Shown here in pieces: positions 38,064 through 51,235 of a stretch of DNA of 64,000 nt. Each line of letters begins with the position of its first letter. Position 1 is the first letter of the stretch. A program made the position numbers and the translations under genes. Source of the DNA: Pseudoduganella plicata (GTDB lineage Bacteria; Pseudomonadota; Gammaproteobacteria; Burkholderiales; Burkholderiaceae_D); the NCBI RefSeq assembly GCF_004421005.1, contig NZ_CP038026.1, positions 1,736,001 through 1,800,000 on the forward strand, read 5' to 3'. The notes under the pieces are model-generated. The model was given only the letters and a program-made list of their open reading frames with translations, was not told the DNA's origin and ran no database searches.

Positions 38064-40178
38064 TTACGCTGCCGGTGCGGCTTCGTCCGCTGCCTTCATC
38101 GACAGCTTCAGGCGGCCGCGGTCGTCCGTTTCCAGGACCTTGACGCGCACTTGCTGGCCTTCTTTCAGGTAGTCGGCAACGGCGTTGACGCGCTCGTTGG
38201 CGATCTGCGAGATGTGCAGCAGGCCGTCCTTGCCCGGCATGACCTGGACGATGGCGCCGAAGTCGAGCAGTTTCAGCACGGTGCCGTCGTAGGTCTTGCC
38301 CACTTCGACCGATGCCGTCAGCTCCTCGATGCGGCGCTTGGCTTCCTGGCCGGCGGCGGCATCGACGGAAGCGATGGTGACCACGCCTTCGTCGCTGATG
38401 TCGATCTGCGTGCCCGTTTCCTCGGTCAGCGCGCGGATGACGGCGCCGCCCTTGCCGATCACGTCACGGATTTTTTCCGGATTGATCTTGATCGTGATCA
38501 GGCGCGGTGCGAAGTCGGACAGCTCCGTCTTCACGTGCGGCATCGCCTTCTGCATTTCGCCCAGGATGTGCTGGCGGCCTTCTTTTGCCTGGGCCAGTGC
38601 GACCTGCATGATCTCTTTCGTGATGCCCTGGATCTTGATGTCCATCTGCAGCGCCGTGATGCCGTTGGCGGTGCCGGCGACCTTGAAGTCCATGTCGCCC
38701 AGGTGATCTTCATCGCCCAGGATGTCGGACAGCACGGCGAACTTGCCGCCTTCCTTGATCAGGCCCATGGCGATGCCGGCGACGTGCGCCTTCATCGGCA
38801 CGCCCGCGTCCATCAATGCCAGGCAGCCGCCGCAGACGGAAGCCATCGACGACGAACCGTTCGACTCGGTGATCTCGGACACCAGGCGCACCGAGTAGCT
38901 GAACTCTTCCGGCGATGGCAGTGCGGCGACCAGCGCGCGCTTGGCCAGACGGCCGTGGCCCACTTCGCGGCGCTTTGGCGTGCCGACACGGCCCGTTTCG
39001 CCGGTGGCGAACGGAGGCATGTTGTAGTGCAGCATGAAGTCGTCGGTGTACTCGCCCATCAGCGCGTCGATCTTCTGCGAATCGCGGGCGGTGCCCAGCG
39101 TCGCGACGACCAGCGCCTGCGTCTCGCCGCGGGTGAACAGCGCCGAACCGTGGGTACGCGGCAGCACGGAAGTGCGGATCGCGATCGGACGCACGGTGCG
39201 CGTGTCGCGGCCGTCGATACGCGGCTCGCCGTTCAGGATCTGCGAACGGACAACCTTGGCTTCCATGTCGAACAGGATATTGCCCACTTCGACGGAGTCC
39301 GGAGCCTCGGTGCCTTCGGCGGCGGCCTGCGCGGCCAGGTCGGCGATCACTTCGGACTGCATCGAACGCAGCGCCTGCTGGCGTGCCTGCTTGTTCTTGG
39401 TCTGGTACGCTTCGTTGATCTTCGCTTCGGCGAACTGCGCGACCTTGGCGATCAGCGCTTCGTTCTTGGCCGGCGGGGTCCATTCGATTTCAGGCTTGCC
39501 GCCTTCTTCGACCAGCGCGTGGATGGCGTCGATCACGGCGCGCATCTGCTCGTGGCCGTAGACGACACCGCCCAGCATGACTTCCTCGGACAGCTGCTTG
39601 GCTTCCGATTCGACCATCAGCACGGCCGTTTCGGTACCGGCTACGACGAGGTCCATCTCGGACGTCTTCAGCTGCGTGGTGGTCGGGTTCAGGATGTACT
39701 GGCCGTTGGCGTAACCCACGCGGGCGGCGCCGATCGGGCCGTTGAACGGCACACCGGCCACGCACAGGGCGGCGGAGGCACCGATCATGGAAGCGATGTC
39801 CGGATCGATTTCAGGATTGACCGACAGAACGTGAATGATGACCTGCACCTCGTTCATGTAACCTTCCGGGAACAGCGGGCGGATCGGACGGTCGATCAGG
39901 CGGGAAGTCAGCGTTTCCTTCTCGGAAGGACGGCCTTCGCGCTTGAAGAAGCCGCCAGGGATCTTGCCGGCTGCGTACGTCTTCTCGATATAGTCGACGG
40001 TCAGCGGGAAGAAATCCTGGCCTGGCTTGGCGTCCTTGCGTGCCACGACAGTTGCCAGTACGACGGTGTCGTCCATCGACACCAGTACCGCGCCGGATGC
40101 CTGGCGAGCGATCTCGCCGGTTTCCAGGGTCACGGTGTGTTGGCCGTACTGGAAGGTTTTCGTAACTTTGTTAAACAT
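38064..40178 (-). CDS. pnp: Polyribonucleotide nucleotidyltransferase
   Basis: 3'-to-5' phosphorolytic exoribonuclease, a degradosome component in many proteobacteria. The 704 residues hold two RNase PH domains (first starting [22 protein letters not shown]; second with the phosphate-binding [11 protein letters not shown]), a KH domain ([20 protein letters not shown]) and an S1 domain ([20 protein letters not shown]). Length is usual. It lies downstream of rpsO, as in most proteobacteria, separated by 209 bases containing a terminator and further hairpins. Confidence 0.98.
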   Translation of the reverse strand: MFNKVTKTFQYGQHTVTLETGEIARQASGAVLVSMDDTVVLATVVARKDAKPGQDFFPLTVDYIEKTYAAGKIPGGFFKREGRPSEKETLTSRLIDRPIRPLFPEGYMNEVQVIIHVLSVNPEIDPDIASMIGASAALCVAGVPFNGPIGAARVGYANGQYILNPTTTQLKTSEMDLVVAGTETAVLMVESEAKQLSEEVMLGGVVYGHEQMRAVIDAIHALVEEGGKPEIEWTPPAKNEALIAKVAQFAEAKINEAYQTKNKQARQQALRSMQSEVIADLAAQAAAEGTEAPDSVEVGNILFDMEAKVVRSQILNGEPRIDGRDTRTVRPIAIRTSVLPRTHGSALFTRGETQALVVATLGTARDSQKIDALMGEYTDDFMLHYNMPPFATGETGRVGTPKRREVGHGRLAKRALVAALPSPEEFSYSVRLVSEITESNGSSSMASVCGGCLALMDAGVPMKAHVAGIAMGLIKEGGKFAVLSDILGDEDHLGDMDFKVAGTANGITALQMDIKIQGITKEIMQVALAQAKEGRQHILGEMQKAMPHVKTELSDFAPRLITIKINPEKIRDVIGKGGAVIRALTEETGTQIDISDEGVVTIASVDAAAGQEAKRRIEELTASVEVGKTYDGTVLKLLDFGAIVQVMPGKDGLLHISQIANERVNAVADYLKEGQQVRVKVLETDDRGRLKLSMKAADEAAPAA

Positions 40179-40327
40179 GGGTAATCCCTTTCTATTTGCC
40201 GACAGATTTTCAGGGGCTGTCGTTCACCTCACCACAGGCCGGCCGCCATGCGGCGCCCTGCCTTCTTGCTCCACTGACTTCCACGCCATCAGGATTCCTG
40301 ATAGCAATAAAACACGATCCAGAATGA

Positions 40328-40362
40328 CAAAATGCCCGCGTCAGCGAACTGGCGCAGGCATC
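40328..40362 (-). terminator. Probable terminator/processing hairpin between rpsO and pnp
   Basis: On the minus strand ATGCC.GCG.CAG and CTG.CGC.GGCAT pair around TTCG, followed by TTTG. The stem has three bulged or mismatched positions and a short T run, so read-through to pnp is expected. A second small stem (GCCGC/GCGGC) sits nearer pnp. In enterobacteria this interval carries an RNase III site that controls pnp; whether it does here is not shown. Confidence 0.6.
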
Positions 40363-40387
40363 TGGCTTTAACCGGGAATTGCAAAAA

Positions 40388-40657
40388 TTACTTACGCAGA
40401 CCCAGCTTGGCGATCAGATCGCGATAGCGGTTTGCGTCTTTGCCCTTCAGGTAGGACAGCAGGCTCTTACGACGGTTGACCATCATGATCAGGCCGCGGC
40501 GGGAGTGGTGATCCTTGCTGTGGGCTTTGAAGTGGCCGTTCAGTTCGTTGATACGTGCGGTCAGCAGGGCGACTTGCACTTCCGGCGAACCCGTATCGTT
40601 CTGGGCACGTGCATTGTCCGCGATGATGGCGGCTTTGTTGATGTTTTCTACAGTCAT
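40388..40657 (-). CDS. rpsO: 30S ribosomal protein S15
   Basis: Primary 16S rRNA-binding protein of the small subunit. From the ATG at 40657 ([16 protein letters not shown]) it has 89 residues, the usual length; the upstream extension in the same frame is rejected. Motifs include [22 protein letters not shown] and the rRNA-contact block [21 protein letters not shown]. An AAAGG site precedes the start. Confidence 0.98.
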   Translation of the reverse strand: MTVENINKAAIIADNARAQNDTGSPEVQVALLTARINELNGHFKAHSKDHHSRRGLIMMVNRRKSLLSYLKGKDANRYRDLIAKLGLRK

Positions 40658-40721
40658 GATAAACCTTTCACATGCGATGCACGGAGTGACGAACACCCCT
40701 GCGCATCGTGAACTACGATGA

Positions 40722-40749
40722 ATAATACGAAATGCTACGCTCCGGCCAA
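40722..40749 (-). promoter_or_regulatory. Candidate rpsO promoter
   Basis: On the minus strand TTGGCC (40744-40749), a 16-base spacer and TATTAT (40722-40727) lie about 65 bases before the S15 start. The -10 is five of six to consensus and the -35 is partial. The divergent lipoprotein gene begins 85 bases away. Confidence 0.5.
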
Positions 40750-40833
40750 ACGGCCAGACCCGGGAGTATAACTGAATTCGCGCGCCATGTACGGCCCAAG
40801 CCCTGCAATAATTCGTCTTTTACAGGAGTCACG

Positions 40834-41313
40834 ATGCATAAACTGATCGTTCTGCTAATTTCCGGCACCCTGCTGACGGCCTGCGCCGCTTTCGGACCGC
40901 CGCCTGCGCCGGGCGAGCCGATGGCGTCCGTGCAGGCAAAACTGGGCCAGCCCACCGCCCGCTTCCAGGTCGGCACCGACACCGTGGACGAGTACGGCGC
41001 CGGCTACTTCGGCCAGTTCACCTACATGGCCCGCTACGGCCCGGACGGCCGCCTGGTCAGCTATGAGCAGGTGCTGACGGACGCGAAATTCGCCACCATC
41101 AAGCTGGGCGTCGACAACAAGCAGACGATCCTGCAGACGTTCGGCCACCCCGCAGAAACGATGGGCCTGCCGCGGCGCAACCTGGAAGTCTGGAGCTACC
41201 GCTACAAGCAGTCGGGCGTGTGGGATGCGATGATGCACATCCATTTTTCGCCCGATGGCGTGGTGCGCGAGATGATGGCCGGGCCGGACATGCTGCGCGA
41301 AAAGCGCGACTGA
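40834..41313 (+). CDS. Small lipoprotein, SmpA/OmlA-like
   Basis: 159 residues from the ATG at 40834 with AGGAG 5 bases upstream. The signal MHKLIVLLISGTLLTAC has a lipobox ending at Cys17. The mature part has two similar ~60-residue halves (SVQAKLGQPTARFQVGTDTVDEYG and KQTILQTFGHPAETMGLPRRN), the pattern of SmpA/OmlA (BamE-like) folds that pack in the periplasm. Residues after the lipid Cys (AAF) would permit outer-membrane sorting. Specific role unknown. Confidence 0.85.
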   Translation: MHKLIVLLISGTLLTACAAFGPPPAPGEPMASVQAKLGQPTARFQVGTDTVDEYGAGYFGQFTYMARYGPDGRLVSYEQVLTDAKFATIKLGVDNKQTILQTFGHPAETMGLPRRNLEVWSYRYKQSGVWDAMMHIHFSPDGVVREMMAGPDMLREKRD

Positions 41314-41316
41314 GGC

Positions 41317-41419
41317 AAAACCGGTGACAGGCTCCATTTTTAGCGCCGCGCCACGGAAGTCAAAACCGGTGGCAGGCACCAAGTTTGCGGAACGGCACTG
41401 CAAAATTGGAGCCAGTCAC
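41317..41419. repeat. Cluster of three REP-like units
   Basis: AAAACCGGTGACAGGCTCCA (41317-41336) and AAAACCGGTGGCAGGCACCA (41362-41381) are direct copies with two differences. TGGAGCCAGTCAC at 41407-41419 is an inverted copy with one difference from the first. The first and third can pair into a long hairpin enclosing the second. The cluster fills the gap between the convergent lipoprotein and leuA genes. Confidence 0.8.
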
Positions 41420-41424
41420 TCCTG

Positions 41425-42990
41425 CTAACCCTGTCCCGTTTGCCCCACCTGCGGGTTGACGCGTTCCTTCGAGTGCAGCTTGTTCAGGCCGGCCAGATAA
41501 GCCTTGGCGGAAGCGACGACGATGTCCGGGTCGGCGCCCACGCCGTTGACGATGCGCCCCGCCAGCGACAGCCGCATCGTCACTTCGCCCTGCGACTGCG
41601 TGCCGGTGCTGATGGCGTTGATGGAGAACAGCACCAGCTCCGCGCCGGTTTGCGCCTGGCTTTCGATGGCGTTGACGATGGCGTCCACCGGCCCGTCGCC
41701 CGTGCCTTCGCAGGCGTGTTCCTGGCCGCCGACCGAAAACACCACGCGCGCATGCGGCAGCTCGCCTGTCTCGCTGCGCTGCGCCAGCGAGACGAAGCGG
41801 TAATGCTCGCCCTCCTCGCGCTCCTCGGCGGAGACGAGCGCCATGATGTCCTCGTCGAAGATCTCGGCCTTGCGGTCGGCCAGCTCCTTGAAGCGGGCGA
41901 ACGCCGCGTTGACGTCGGCCTCGGAATCGAGCTCGATGCCCAGCTCCTGCAGCCGTGCCTTGAACGCGTTGCGGCCGGACAGCTTGCCCAGCACGATCTT
42001 GTTGGCCGTCCAGCCCACATCCTCGGCGCGCATGATCTCGTACGTTTCGCGCGCCTTCAGGATGCCGTCCTGGTGGATGCCGGAGGCATGCGCGAACGCG
42101 TTGGCACCGACGACCGCCTTGTTGGGCTGCACCGGGAAGCCCGTGATCTGCGACACCATTTTTGACGCCGGCACGATCTGCGTCGTGTCGATGCCGCATT
42201 CAAGATTGAAGTAGGCGCCGCGCGTTCGCAGCGCCATCACGACTTCCTCCAGCGCCGTGTTGCCGGCCCTTTCGCCCAGGCCGTTGATCGTGCACTCGAT
42301 CTGGCGCGCGCCGCCGATCGTCACGCCGGCCAGGGAGTTGGCCACGGCCAGTCCCAGATCGTTATGGCAGTGCACCGACCAGATGGCCTTGTCCGAATTC
42401 GGAATGCGCTCGCGCAGCCGGCGGATCGTCGCGCCGAACAGCTCGGGCACGGCGTAGCCGACGGTGTCGGGGAAGTTGATCGTTGTCGCGCCCTCGTCGA
42501 TGACCGCCTCCAGCACGCGGCACAGGAAGTCTTCCTCCGACCGGCTGCCGTCCTCCGGGGAGAACTCGATGTCGTCCGTGTGCTGGCGCGCGAACCGTAC
42601 GGCCAGGCGCGCCTGCTCCAGCACCTGCGCCGGCTCCATGCGCAGCTTCATCTGCATGTGCAGCGGCGACGTGGCGATGAAAGTGTGGATGCGCTTGCGC
42701 GCGGCGGGTTCGAGCGCTTCGGCGGCGCGGGCGATGTCGCGGTCGTTGGCGCGCGACAGCGAGCAGACCGTCGATTCGCGCACCGTCGACGCGATCGCGC
42801 GGATGGCCTCGAAGTCGCCAGGCGAGGCCGCCGCGAAGCCGGCCTCGATGACATCGACACGCAGCTTTTCGAGCTGCCTGGCGATGCGGATCTTTTCTTC
42901 CTTCGTCATCGACGCCCCCGGCGACTGCTCGCCGTCGCGCAGGGTGGTGTCGAAGATGATCAGGCGTTCGCTTTGGCGGGGGATATCCAT
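41425..42990 (-). CDS. leuA: 2-isopropylmalate synthase
   Basis: First committed enzyme of leucine synthesis. 521 residues from the ATG at 42990 ([20 protein letters not shown]), with AAGGAG upstream. The longer open frame 5' of this overlaps the gap before pssA and has no family similarity. The catalytic barrel has [16 protein letters not shown] and the metal-site motif [10 protein letters not shown], and the C-terminal regulatory (LeuA allosteric) domain follows from about residue 390, so feedback by leucine is expected. It follows pssA by 46 bases, an arrangement frequent in Betaproteobacteria. Confidence 0.97.
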   Translation of the reverse strand: MDIPRQSERLIIFDTTLRDGEQSPGASMTKEEKIRIARQLEKLRVDVIEAGFAAASPGDFEAIRAIASTVRESTVCSLSRANDRDIARAAEALEPAARKRIHTFIATSPLHMQMKLRMEPAQVLEQARLAVRFARQHTDDIEFSPEDGSRSEEDFLCRVLEAVIDEGATTINFPDTVGYAVPELFGATIRRLRERIPNSDKAIWSVHCHNDLGLAVANSLAGVTIGGARQIECTINGLGERAGNTALEEVVMALRTRGAYFNLECGIDTTQIVPASKMVSQITGFPVQPNKAVVGANAFAHASGIHQDGILKARETYEIMRAEDVGWTANKIVLGKLSGRNAFKARLQELGIELDSEADVNAAFARFKELADRKAEIFDEDIMALVSAEEREEGEHYRFVSLAQRSETGELPHARVVFSVGGQEHACEGTGDGPVDAIVNAIESQAQTGAELVLFSINAISTGTQSQGEVTMRLSLAGRIVNGVGADPDIVVASAKAYLAGLNKLHSKERVNPQVGQTGQG

Positions 42991-43036
42991 GAATCGCTCC
43001 TTGGTTGCCCGCCGCGGCGGATGAGTCAGAACGGAA

Positions 43037-43897
43037 TCAGCGGCGTTCGCTCTCGTCCACGGGTTCGTCGTCCACCTGGACGATGGACACCGGCTTGCCT
43101 TTTGCAAGCCGCACGAACAGCACGAGATAGCCGGACAGGCCGTACAGCACGAAGATCGGGAACAGCACTTTCGGCGGGTCGATCGAGACCAGCGCGAAGA
43201 ACAGCGCGATCAGGAACACGGCGATAAACGGTACCGATTTCCTGAAGTTGACGTCCTTGAAGCTGTAGAACGGCACGTTCGTCACCATCGACAGGCCGGC
43301 AAACAGGGCGATGGCCCACGACACCCACGACAGGTAGATGCCGTTCACCTCCAGGTCGACCATCATCAGCACGAAACCGGCGATCAGCGCGGCGGCCGAA
43401 GGGCTGGGCAGGCCCTGGAAGTAGCGCTTGTCGACCACTTCGATATTGGTATTGAAGCGTGCCAGGCGCAGCGCGGCGCCGGCGCAGTAGACGAAGGCGG
43501 CGATCCAGCCCAGTTTTCCGAGGCCGCGCAGCGACCACTCGTAGATGACGAGCGCCGGGGCGGCGCCGAACGACACCATGTCCGACAGGCTGTCGTACTG
43601 CGCGCCGAATTCGCTCTGGGTATTGGTGAGACGGGCCACGCGGCCATCCAGGCCGTCCAGCAGCATGGCGATAAAAATCGCCCACGCCGCGTGTTCGAAG
43701 CGCTGGTTCATCGCCATCACGATGGCATAGAAGCCGCAGAACAGCGCCCCCGTCGTGAAGGCGTTCGGCAGCAGGTAGATGCCGCGCGAGCGGGGCCGGT
43801 TGTCGCCGGCCTTGCGGGCGAATCTGCTGAACGGCGTGCGGCGCGGCGCTTTCGCGACCGTGTCGATCTTGGGCCTGCGACGAGGGAATTTAGCCAT
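43037..43897 (-). CDS. pssA: CDP-diacylglycerol-serine O-phosphatidyltransferase
   Basis: Membrane enzyme making phosphatidylserine from CDP-diacylglycerol and serine, the route to phosphatidylethanolamine. 286 residues with about eight hydrophobic segments. The CDP-alcohol phosphatidyltransferase motif DG-x2-DG-x-A-R-x8-G-x3-D-x3-D is seen as [10 protein letters not shown] followed by [13 protein letters not shown] charged N-terminus ([16 protein letters not shown]) precedes the first helix. No psd gene is adjacent in this window. Confidence 0.96.
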   Translation of the reverse strand: MAKFPRRRPKIDTVAKAPRRTPFSRFARKAGDNRPRSRGIYLLPNAFTTGALFCGFYAIVMAMNQRFEHAAWAIFIAMLLDGLDGRVARLTNTQSEFGAQYDSLSDMVSFGAAPALVIYEWSLRGLGKLGWIAAFVYCAGAALRLARFNTNIEVVDKRYFQGLPSPSAAALIAGFVLMMVDLEVNGIYLSWVSWAIALFAGLSMVTNVPFYSFKDVNFRKSVPFIAVFLIALFFALVSIDPPKVLFPIFVLYGLSGYLVLFVRLAKGKPVSIVQVDDEPVDESERR

Positions 43898-44015
43898 ACG
43901 GTTCCGTGGTTTCTGCGACGTTATTGTTCTGTTCGGGCCGGCGCTGAGCCGGCCGATGCGCCCCTATTATAGAGGAGCGTGCAACAGATCGTCGCCTGTC
44001 ACGGGTCCGGCCGGA

Positions 44016-44774
44016 TTACTTGAACCGCACCTTGCCCACGAGGCGCATGTCCAGGGTCGTTTCGCCCGGCTCGAAGCTCGGTTCGGCCACCTCGGCGCTG
44101 TCCTTCATCGACATCGCGCGCATCATGGCCGGTGCCGGTGCGTTTTCACGACCACCGCCGGCGTAGTTGCCCGAGCCTTCGAAGTCCACCGTGTCGAGCA
44201 CCGCGTCCGTCACGGGACGGCCCATCGCGGCGGCGACCGACGCGATGCGCTCGTTGAGCGCCTTGTACGTGGCGGCGATGCGCTGGTCGTCCAGCTTGCG
44301 CAGCGTGGCCGGGGTCAGGCCGAAGTTGATCGAGTTGAGCGTCAGGACCTTCTGCGCCGCCGCCACCGTTTTCGGCAGGCCGGTCAGGTTGGTCGTCTTT
44401 ACCTCGACATACTGGCCCACGCGCCACGCCGTCGGCAGGCGCGGCTTGCCGGGCGCCAGCGGCTGCACGGGACGGTCTTCCGGATAGACGGGATAGGTGT
44501 AGTAGCCCATCGTCTTCAGGCTGGCCTGCGGGTCCTGCGCCTTCAGGATGTCGAGGCCCTGCTTCATCTTCGTGTTGACGCGCGACGCCGCGGCGGCCTT
44601 GTCCTTGTCCTGCTCTTCGATCGCCAGCGTGGCGATGGCCAGATCGTTGGCCGCCCTGACTTCGCCGCTGGCCGGAATAATGACGGTGGTGCCTGTCGTC
44701 GGGACGGATTGGGCATAAGCGTGTGCGCTGCCCAGCACGAGCGCTGCGGCAATGGCGGTTTTCAGTACGGTCAT
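44016..44774 (-). CDS. SIMPL-domain (DUF541) periplasmic protein
   Basis: 252 residues from the ATG at 44774 (MTVLKTAIAAALVLGSAHAYA signal peptide) with AAGGAG upstream. The mature part begins with a beta strand IIPASGEVRAANDLAIATLAIEEQDKD, the hallmark of SIMPL/DUF541 proteins, followed by alternating alpha/beta elements (GQYVEVKTTNLTGLPKTVAAA). Family members such as YggE are linked to oxidative-stress tolerance or form oligomeric rings; a specific function is not evident here. Confidence 0.88.
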   Translation of the reverse strand: MTVLKTAIAAALVLGSAHAYAQSVPTTGTTVIIPASGEVRAANDLAIATLAIEEQDKDKAAAASRVNTKMKQGLDILKAQDPQASLKTMGYYTYPVYPEDRPVQPLAPGKPRLPTAWRVGQYVEVKTTNLTGLPKTVAAAQKVLTLNSINFGLTPATLRKLDDQRIAATYKALNERIASVAAAMGRPVTDAVLDTVDFEGSGNYAGGGRENAPAPAMMRAMSMKDSAEVAEPSFEPGETTLDMRLVGKVRFK

Positions 44775-44857
44775 CTGGTTCTCCTTGTGGCGGTATGGGT
44801 AGGATGTGCGCACTGTAACCGAAATTGCGACAGCCGCCCGACGCAGATGGTGAGTGT

Positions 44858-44875
44858 TTGTAACAGCCGTGTCAT
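44858..44875 (+). promoter_or_regulatory. Candidate Pho box (PhoB site)
   Basis: TTGTAAC-AGCC-GTGTCAT matches the PhoB direct repeat (CTGTAAC/CTGTCAT, 7-bp units, 4-bp spacer, 11-bp period) with one mismatch per unit. It ends 57 bases before the ATG of a PafA-like phosphatase. The adjoining ATGACAT makes a partial inverted third unit. Confidence 0.6.
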
Positions 44876-44932
44876 GATGATGACATCTCGCCGCTGCATG
44901 ATGGCGCCCTTCAATCCGACAACCGAAGACCG

Positions 44933-46582
44933 ATGCGATCCACGACTACCCTTGCCTGCACCGCCCTCCTCTCGCTCAGTGCCACTGCCATTGCCACCGC
45001 CACCGCCGCGCCGGCACCCGTCCCCGCCGCGCCGAAGCTGGTCGTCGTCATGGCCGTCGATGGCTTGCCGCAGGAACAGCTGCTGCGCTACCGCGGCCAG
45101 TTCGGCGACGGCGGTTTCAAACGCCTGCTGACGCAGGGCGCCATGTTCGGCGACGCCCACCAGGCCCACGGCACGACCGTCACGGCCGTCGGCCACAGCG
45201 CCATCCTGACGGGCGCCTACCCGTACCAGCACGGCATCGTCGGCAACAACTGGATCGATCGCGCGACAGGCAAGTCCGTTTACTGCACCGAGGACACGCG
45301 CTACCAGTACATCGGCGAGAGCACCAGGCCGGACGACGGCACGTCGCCGGCCCGGCTGCGGGTCGATACGCTGGGCGACCAGCTGCGCTACGCGACCGGC
45401 AACAAGTCCAGGGTGCTGGCCGTGTCCGGCAAGGACCGCGGCGCCATCCTGCTGGCCGGGAAGACGGGAACGGCGTACATGTACATGGAAGGCAGCGGCA
45501 ATTTCGCCAGCAGCACGTACTACATGCAGCAGCACCCGGCCTGGGTGCAGCGCTTCCAGGCGTCGAAGCCGCAGGACCGCTACTACGGCAAGACATGGCG
45601 GCCGATGCTGGCCGATGCCGACTACAGCATGGACGCCGGCGACACGCCGTTCGCGATCTCGTACTACAGCGAAAGCGGTGCGCCCGACGCGTCGTACTAC
45701 AAGCGCCTGAAGGAAGGCCCGTTCGTCGACGAGCTGACGCTGGACTTCGCCCGCGCCGCCATCGAAGCGGAGGGCCTGGGCGCCAACCCGGCCGGCGTGC
45801 CGGACCTGCTGGGCATGAGCCTGTCGGCGCACGACTACGTCAACCATGCGCACGGCCCGGAAAGCCGCATGTCGCACGACCACCTGCAACGCCTGGACCG
45901 CATGCTGGCAGGCTTCTTTACTTATCTGGACAAGAAGGTCGGCAGCGACAATTACCTCGTCGTGCTGACGGCCGATCACGGCTTCGCCAACAGCGCGGAG
46001 TTCTCGCAGCAGCAGCGCATCGATGCGGGCCGTGTCGACGGCAAGAAGCTGCTGAACGGGCTGCAGACCCACCTGGACGCCAGCTTCGGCGGCGGCAAGG
46101 TGGCCTTGACGGCGTCATGGCCGAACCTGTACCTGGAACAGGCCGCCCTCGACAAGGCCGGCATCAAACGTGCCGACGTCGAAACGGCCGCCAGCCGCTG
46201 GCTGCTGGCGCAGACCGGCATCGCCGACGTCTACACCCGCACGCGCTTCGAGGAAAGCGGCGCCACGGGCACGCGCATCGACCTGCTGCTGCGCCGCGCC
46301 TGGCACCGCAGCGAATCAGGCGACCTGGTGGTCGTACCGCGGGCGTACTGGGCGTTCGGCTCGGGCAGCAGCGGCGCCACGCACGGCACGCCGTATGCCT
46401 ACGACACCAGCGTGCCGCTGCTCATGATGGGCAAGCGCTGGATTGCGCCGGGCAGCTATGCGAAGTACACGGAGGTCGTCGATATCGCCCCGACCCTGGC
46501 GGCCGTCCTGGGCGTGCGGCCGCCGGCGGGCGCCGAGGGGCGCGTGCTGGTCGAGGCATTGCAGCGAACCGCACAACGCTGA
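44933..46582 (+). CDS. PafA-like alkaline phosphatase, exported
   Basis: 549 residues with signal peptide MRSTTTLACTALLSLSATAI. Member of the alkaline phosphatase/phosphodiesterase superfamily: VVVMAVDGLPQEQLLR provides the first metal Asp (Asp43), TAVGHSAILTG holds the probable Thr nucleophile (Thr84), and DLLGMSLSAHDYVNHAHGP and LTADHGFANS provide the remaining zinc ligands. The overall pattern resembles the calcium-independent PafA monoesterases of Bacteroidetes and others. A putative Pho box lies upstream, consistent with phosphate-starvation control. It is divergent from the SIMPL gene. Confidence 0.9.
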   Translation: MRSTTTLACTALLSLSATAIATATAAPAPVPAAPKLVVVMAVDGLPQEQLLRYRGQFGDGGFKRLLTQGAMFGDAHQAHGTTVTAVGHSAILTGAYPYQHGIVGNNWIDRATGKSVYCTEDTRYQYIGESTRPDDGTSPARLRVDTLGDQLRYATGNKSRVLAVSGKDRGAILLAGKTGTAYMYMEGSGNFASSTYYMQQHPAWVQRFQASKPQDRYYGKTWRPMLADADYSMDAGDTPFAISYYSESGAPDASYYKRLKEGPFVDELTLDFARAAIEAEGLGANPAGVPDLLGMSLSAHDYVNHAHGPESRMSHDHLQRLDRMLAGFFTYLDKKVGSDNYLVVLTADHGFANSAEFSQQQRIDAGRVDGKKLLNGLQTHLDASFGGGKVALTASWPNLYLEQAALDKAGIKRADVETAASRWLLAQTGIADVYTRTRFEESGATGTRIDLLLRRAWHRSESGDLVVVPRAYWAFGSGSSGATHGTPYAYDTSVPLLMMGKRWIAPGSYAKYTEVVDIAPTLAAVLGVRPPAGAEGRVLVEALQRTAQR

Positions 46583-46815
46583 CACGCCGCGCGATGCAGA
46601 GGGAGACGTCCGTCGTTCGGCAACGACGTCCCCTCCAGCGCCTTGAATAACCGAGCAATATCATAAGGTCTGGCCCGCAGGCGCACGCCGGTCCAACTGT
46701 CCCGTTGCCAGCACGATGCGCACTTTCCGGATCGTTGACGACGATCGTCGAATCGGCGCCCGGCACCAGCCGCCACGGGTGCTTGTGGACGGCGCACAAA
46801 CCGGACAGTAAGCCT
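46583..46815. other. Non-coding gap, no gene recognised
   Basis: 233 bases between the phosphatase stop and the stop of the convergent DUF2442-like gene. Frames here are open on both strands, but their translations show no ribosome site, signal, or family resemblance. No clear terminator stem with a T run is seen. Confidence 0.5.
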
Positions 46816-47400
46816 TCAGCCCGCCGCCGGCAAGCCGTTGGTCCGGCAGGCCTCGCCGACCAGCAGATCGAGCAGGCGCTCGGGGTCGTGTTGCAGCGCC
46901 TCGACCTGCGCGATCGCCCAGCCGCAGCCGGCCAGCTCGAAATGCCGGCGCCACCAGGGCCATGCCAGCAGCCCGGCCAGCGTCAAGGCGTTGCTGCCAC
47001 CCCGTTCCGCATGGCCGCCGCCGATCGATTCGCCGACCCGGAACGGTTTGCTGCCGAAGCGGGCCAGGCTGACTTCATAAACGTGATGGCGCCGGTCCTG
47101 CTCCGTCGGTGCGACATTCTGGTAGCACAGCCGCAGCACCTGGTGCTCGAGCGGGGCCCGGTCGACAGGTGCCGACCGGCGATACAGCGCCGGGGCGGTC
47201 ACGGTACCGCCCGCGGGCCACTCGATCGCCTCCGGCGAGAACGTGAAGCGCTTGGCGTGCTGCGGATAGGCCAGCTGTTCCCACCCGGTGTCGCGGCGCA
47301 GCTGCGACATGTCCAGCAGTCGAAATTCTCCACCCTCGAACTGCAGGATCATATGCCTGCCTTCGGTCGGCACGGCACGTTGCAAACGGATGTCCGTCAT
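46816..47400 (-). CDS. Uncharacterised protein, DUF2442-like N-terminus
   Basis: 194 residues from the ATG at 47400 (MTDIRLQRAVPTEGRHMILQ), with GAGGAG 3-8 bases upstream. The upstream part of the same frame overlaps ilvC and is rejected. The first ~85 residues (LQFEGGEFRLLDMSQLRRDTGWEQL; FTFSPEAIEWPAGGTVTAPAL) resemble the short DUF2442 fold. The rest, with YEVSLARFGSKPFRVGESIGGGHAERG, is not recognised. It follows the ilvC terminator, so it is probably transcribed mainly on its own. Confidence 0.7.
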   Translation of the reverse strand: MTDIRLQRAVPTEGRHMILQFEGGEFRLLDMSQLRRDTGWEQLAYPQHAKRFTFSPEAIEWPAGGTVTAPALYRRSAPVDRAPLEHQVLRLCYQNVAPTEQDRRHHVYEVSLARFGSKPFRVGESIGGGHAERGGSNALTLAGLLAWPWWRRHFELAGCGWAIAQVEALQHDPERLLDLLVGEACRTNGLPAAG

Positions 47401-47414
47401 GACTCCTCTTCCAA

Positions 47415-47440
47415 TAAAAAACGGCCCCGCAGGGCCGTTG
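47415..47440 (-). terminator. Intrinsic terminator after ilvC
   Basis: On the minus strand AACGGCCC-TGCG-GGGCCGTT is followed by a run of T (TTTTTTATT). The stem begins 20 bases after the ilvC stop, closing the ilvI-ilvH-ilvC operon. Confidence 0.93.
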
Positions 47441-47459
47441 AGCGAAACAGGCGGAACGC

Positions 47460-49020
<1,561 letters not shown>

Positions 49021-49021
49021 A

Positions 49022-50743
<1,722 letters not shown>

Positions 50744-51235
50744 GAAACATTCCTTTCAAGGTCCATAGGAGATTGAACGGATGCTCGAGCCTGACGAAAC
50801 CAGCCCCACAGTGCAGTACCCCCAAGCGTCCCTTCTTTCTGCGGTCACGCCGTCTGTTCCCCCAACCGTAGTGGGGTGCGGGACGGTCGCTGTAACGCAA
50901 CTCGTTTGGCTTGAGTTTCTGCAACGGTTGACTGACCTCTCGCGCTTGTGGCACGGGTCTGAGCAAACTGCTGACAAAGAGAAAGCGGGTCGGTCGCCAT
51001 GGCGTTGTGTGCCGATGGCAAAGACCAGGGAGCTTTGTGGTGTGCAAAGCGTTCCATACGGTACTGCGTCGCACCATTTTGGTCAAGAACAATCGCCTTT
51101 TTCACAGTTTTGTCCATTTCGCTGCCGCGTCCTGGTGCATAGGCGTGGCCAAATCTGTCAAAAACCTGCGGAAAACCGGCTTTTTTGCTAGGATGCGCTG
51201 GTTTAAGGACCTCAACGGCGCGCAACACCACCTCA
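50744..51235. other. 492-base divergent intergenic region, no gene seen
   Basis: This separates ilvI (minus) from the sigma-factor gene (plus) and must hold both promoters. It contains a short CCCCA/TGGGG stem near 50865-50882 and several open frames without ribosome sites or family resemblance. No leucine/isoleucine/valine-rich attenuator peptide was found on the ilv side. TAGGAT at 51189-51194 could be the -10 of the sigma gene, but no good -35 accompanies it. Confidence 0.5.

Noticed and set aside
46422-46799. A 125-codon minus-strand frame between the phosphatase and the DUF2442-like gene
   Set aside because: It overlaps the phosphatase 3' end antisense, has no ribosome site and resembles no family.
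50744-51100. Attenuator peptide for the ilv operon
   Set aside because: No short ORF rich in Ile, Val or Leu codons followed by a terminator was found on the minus strand.
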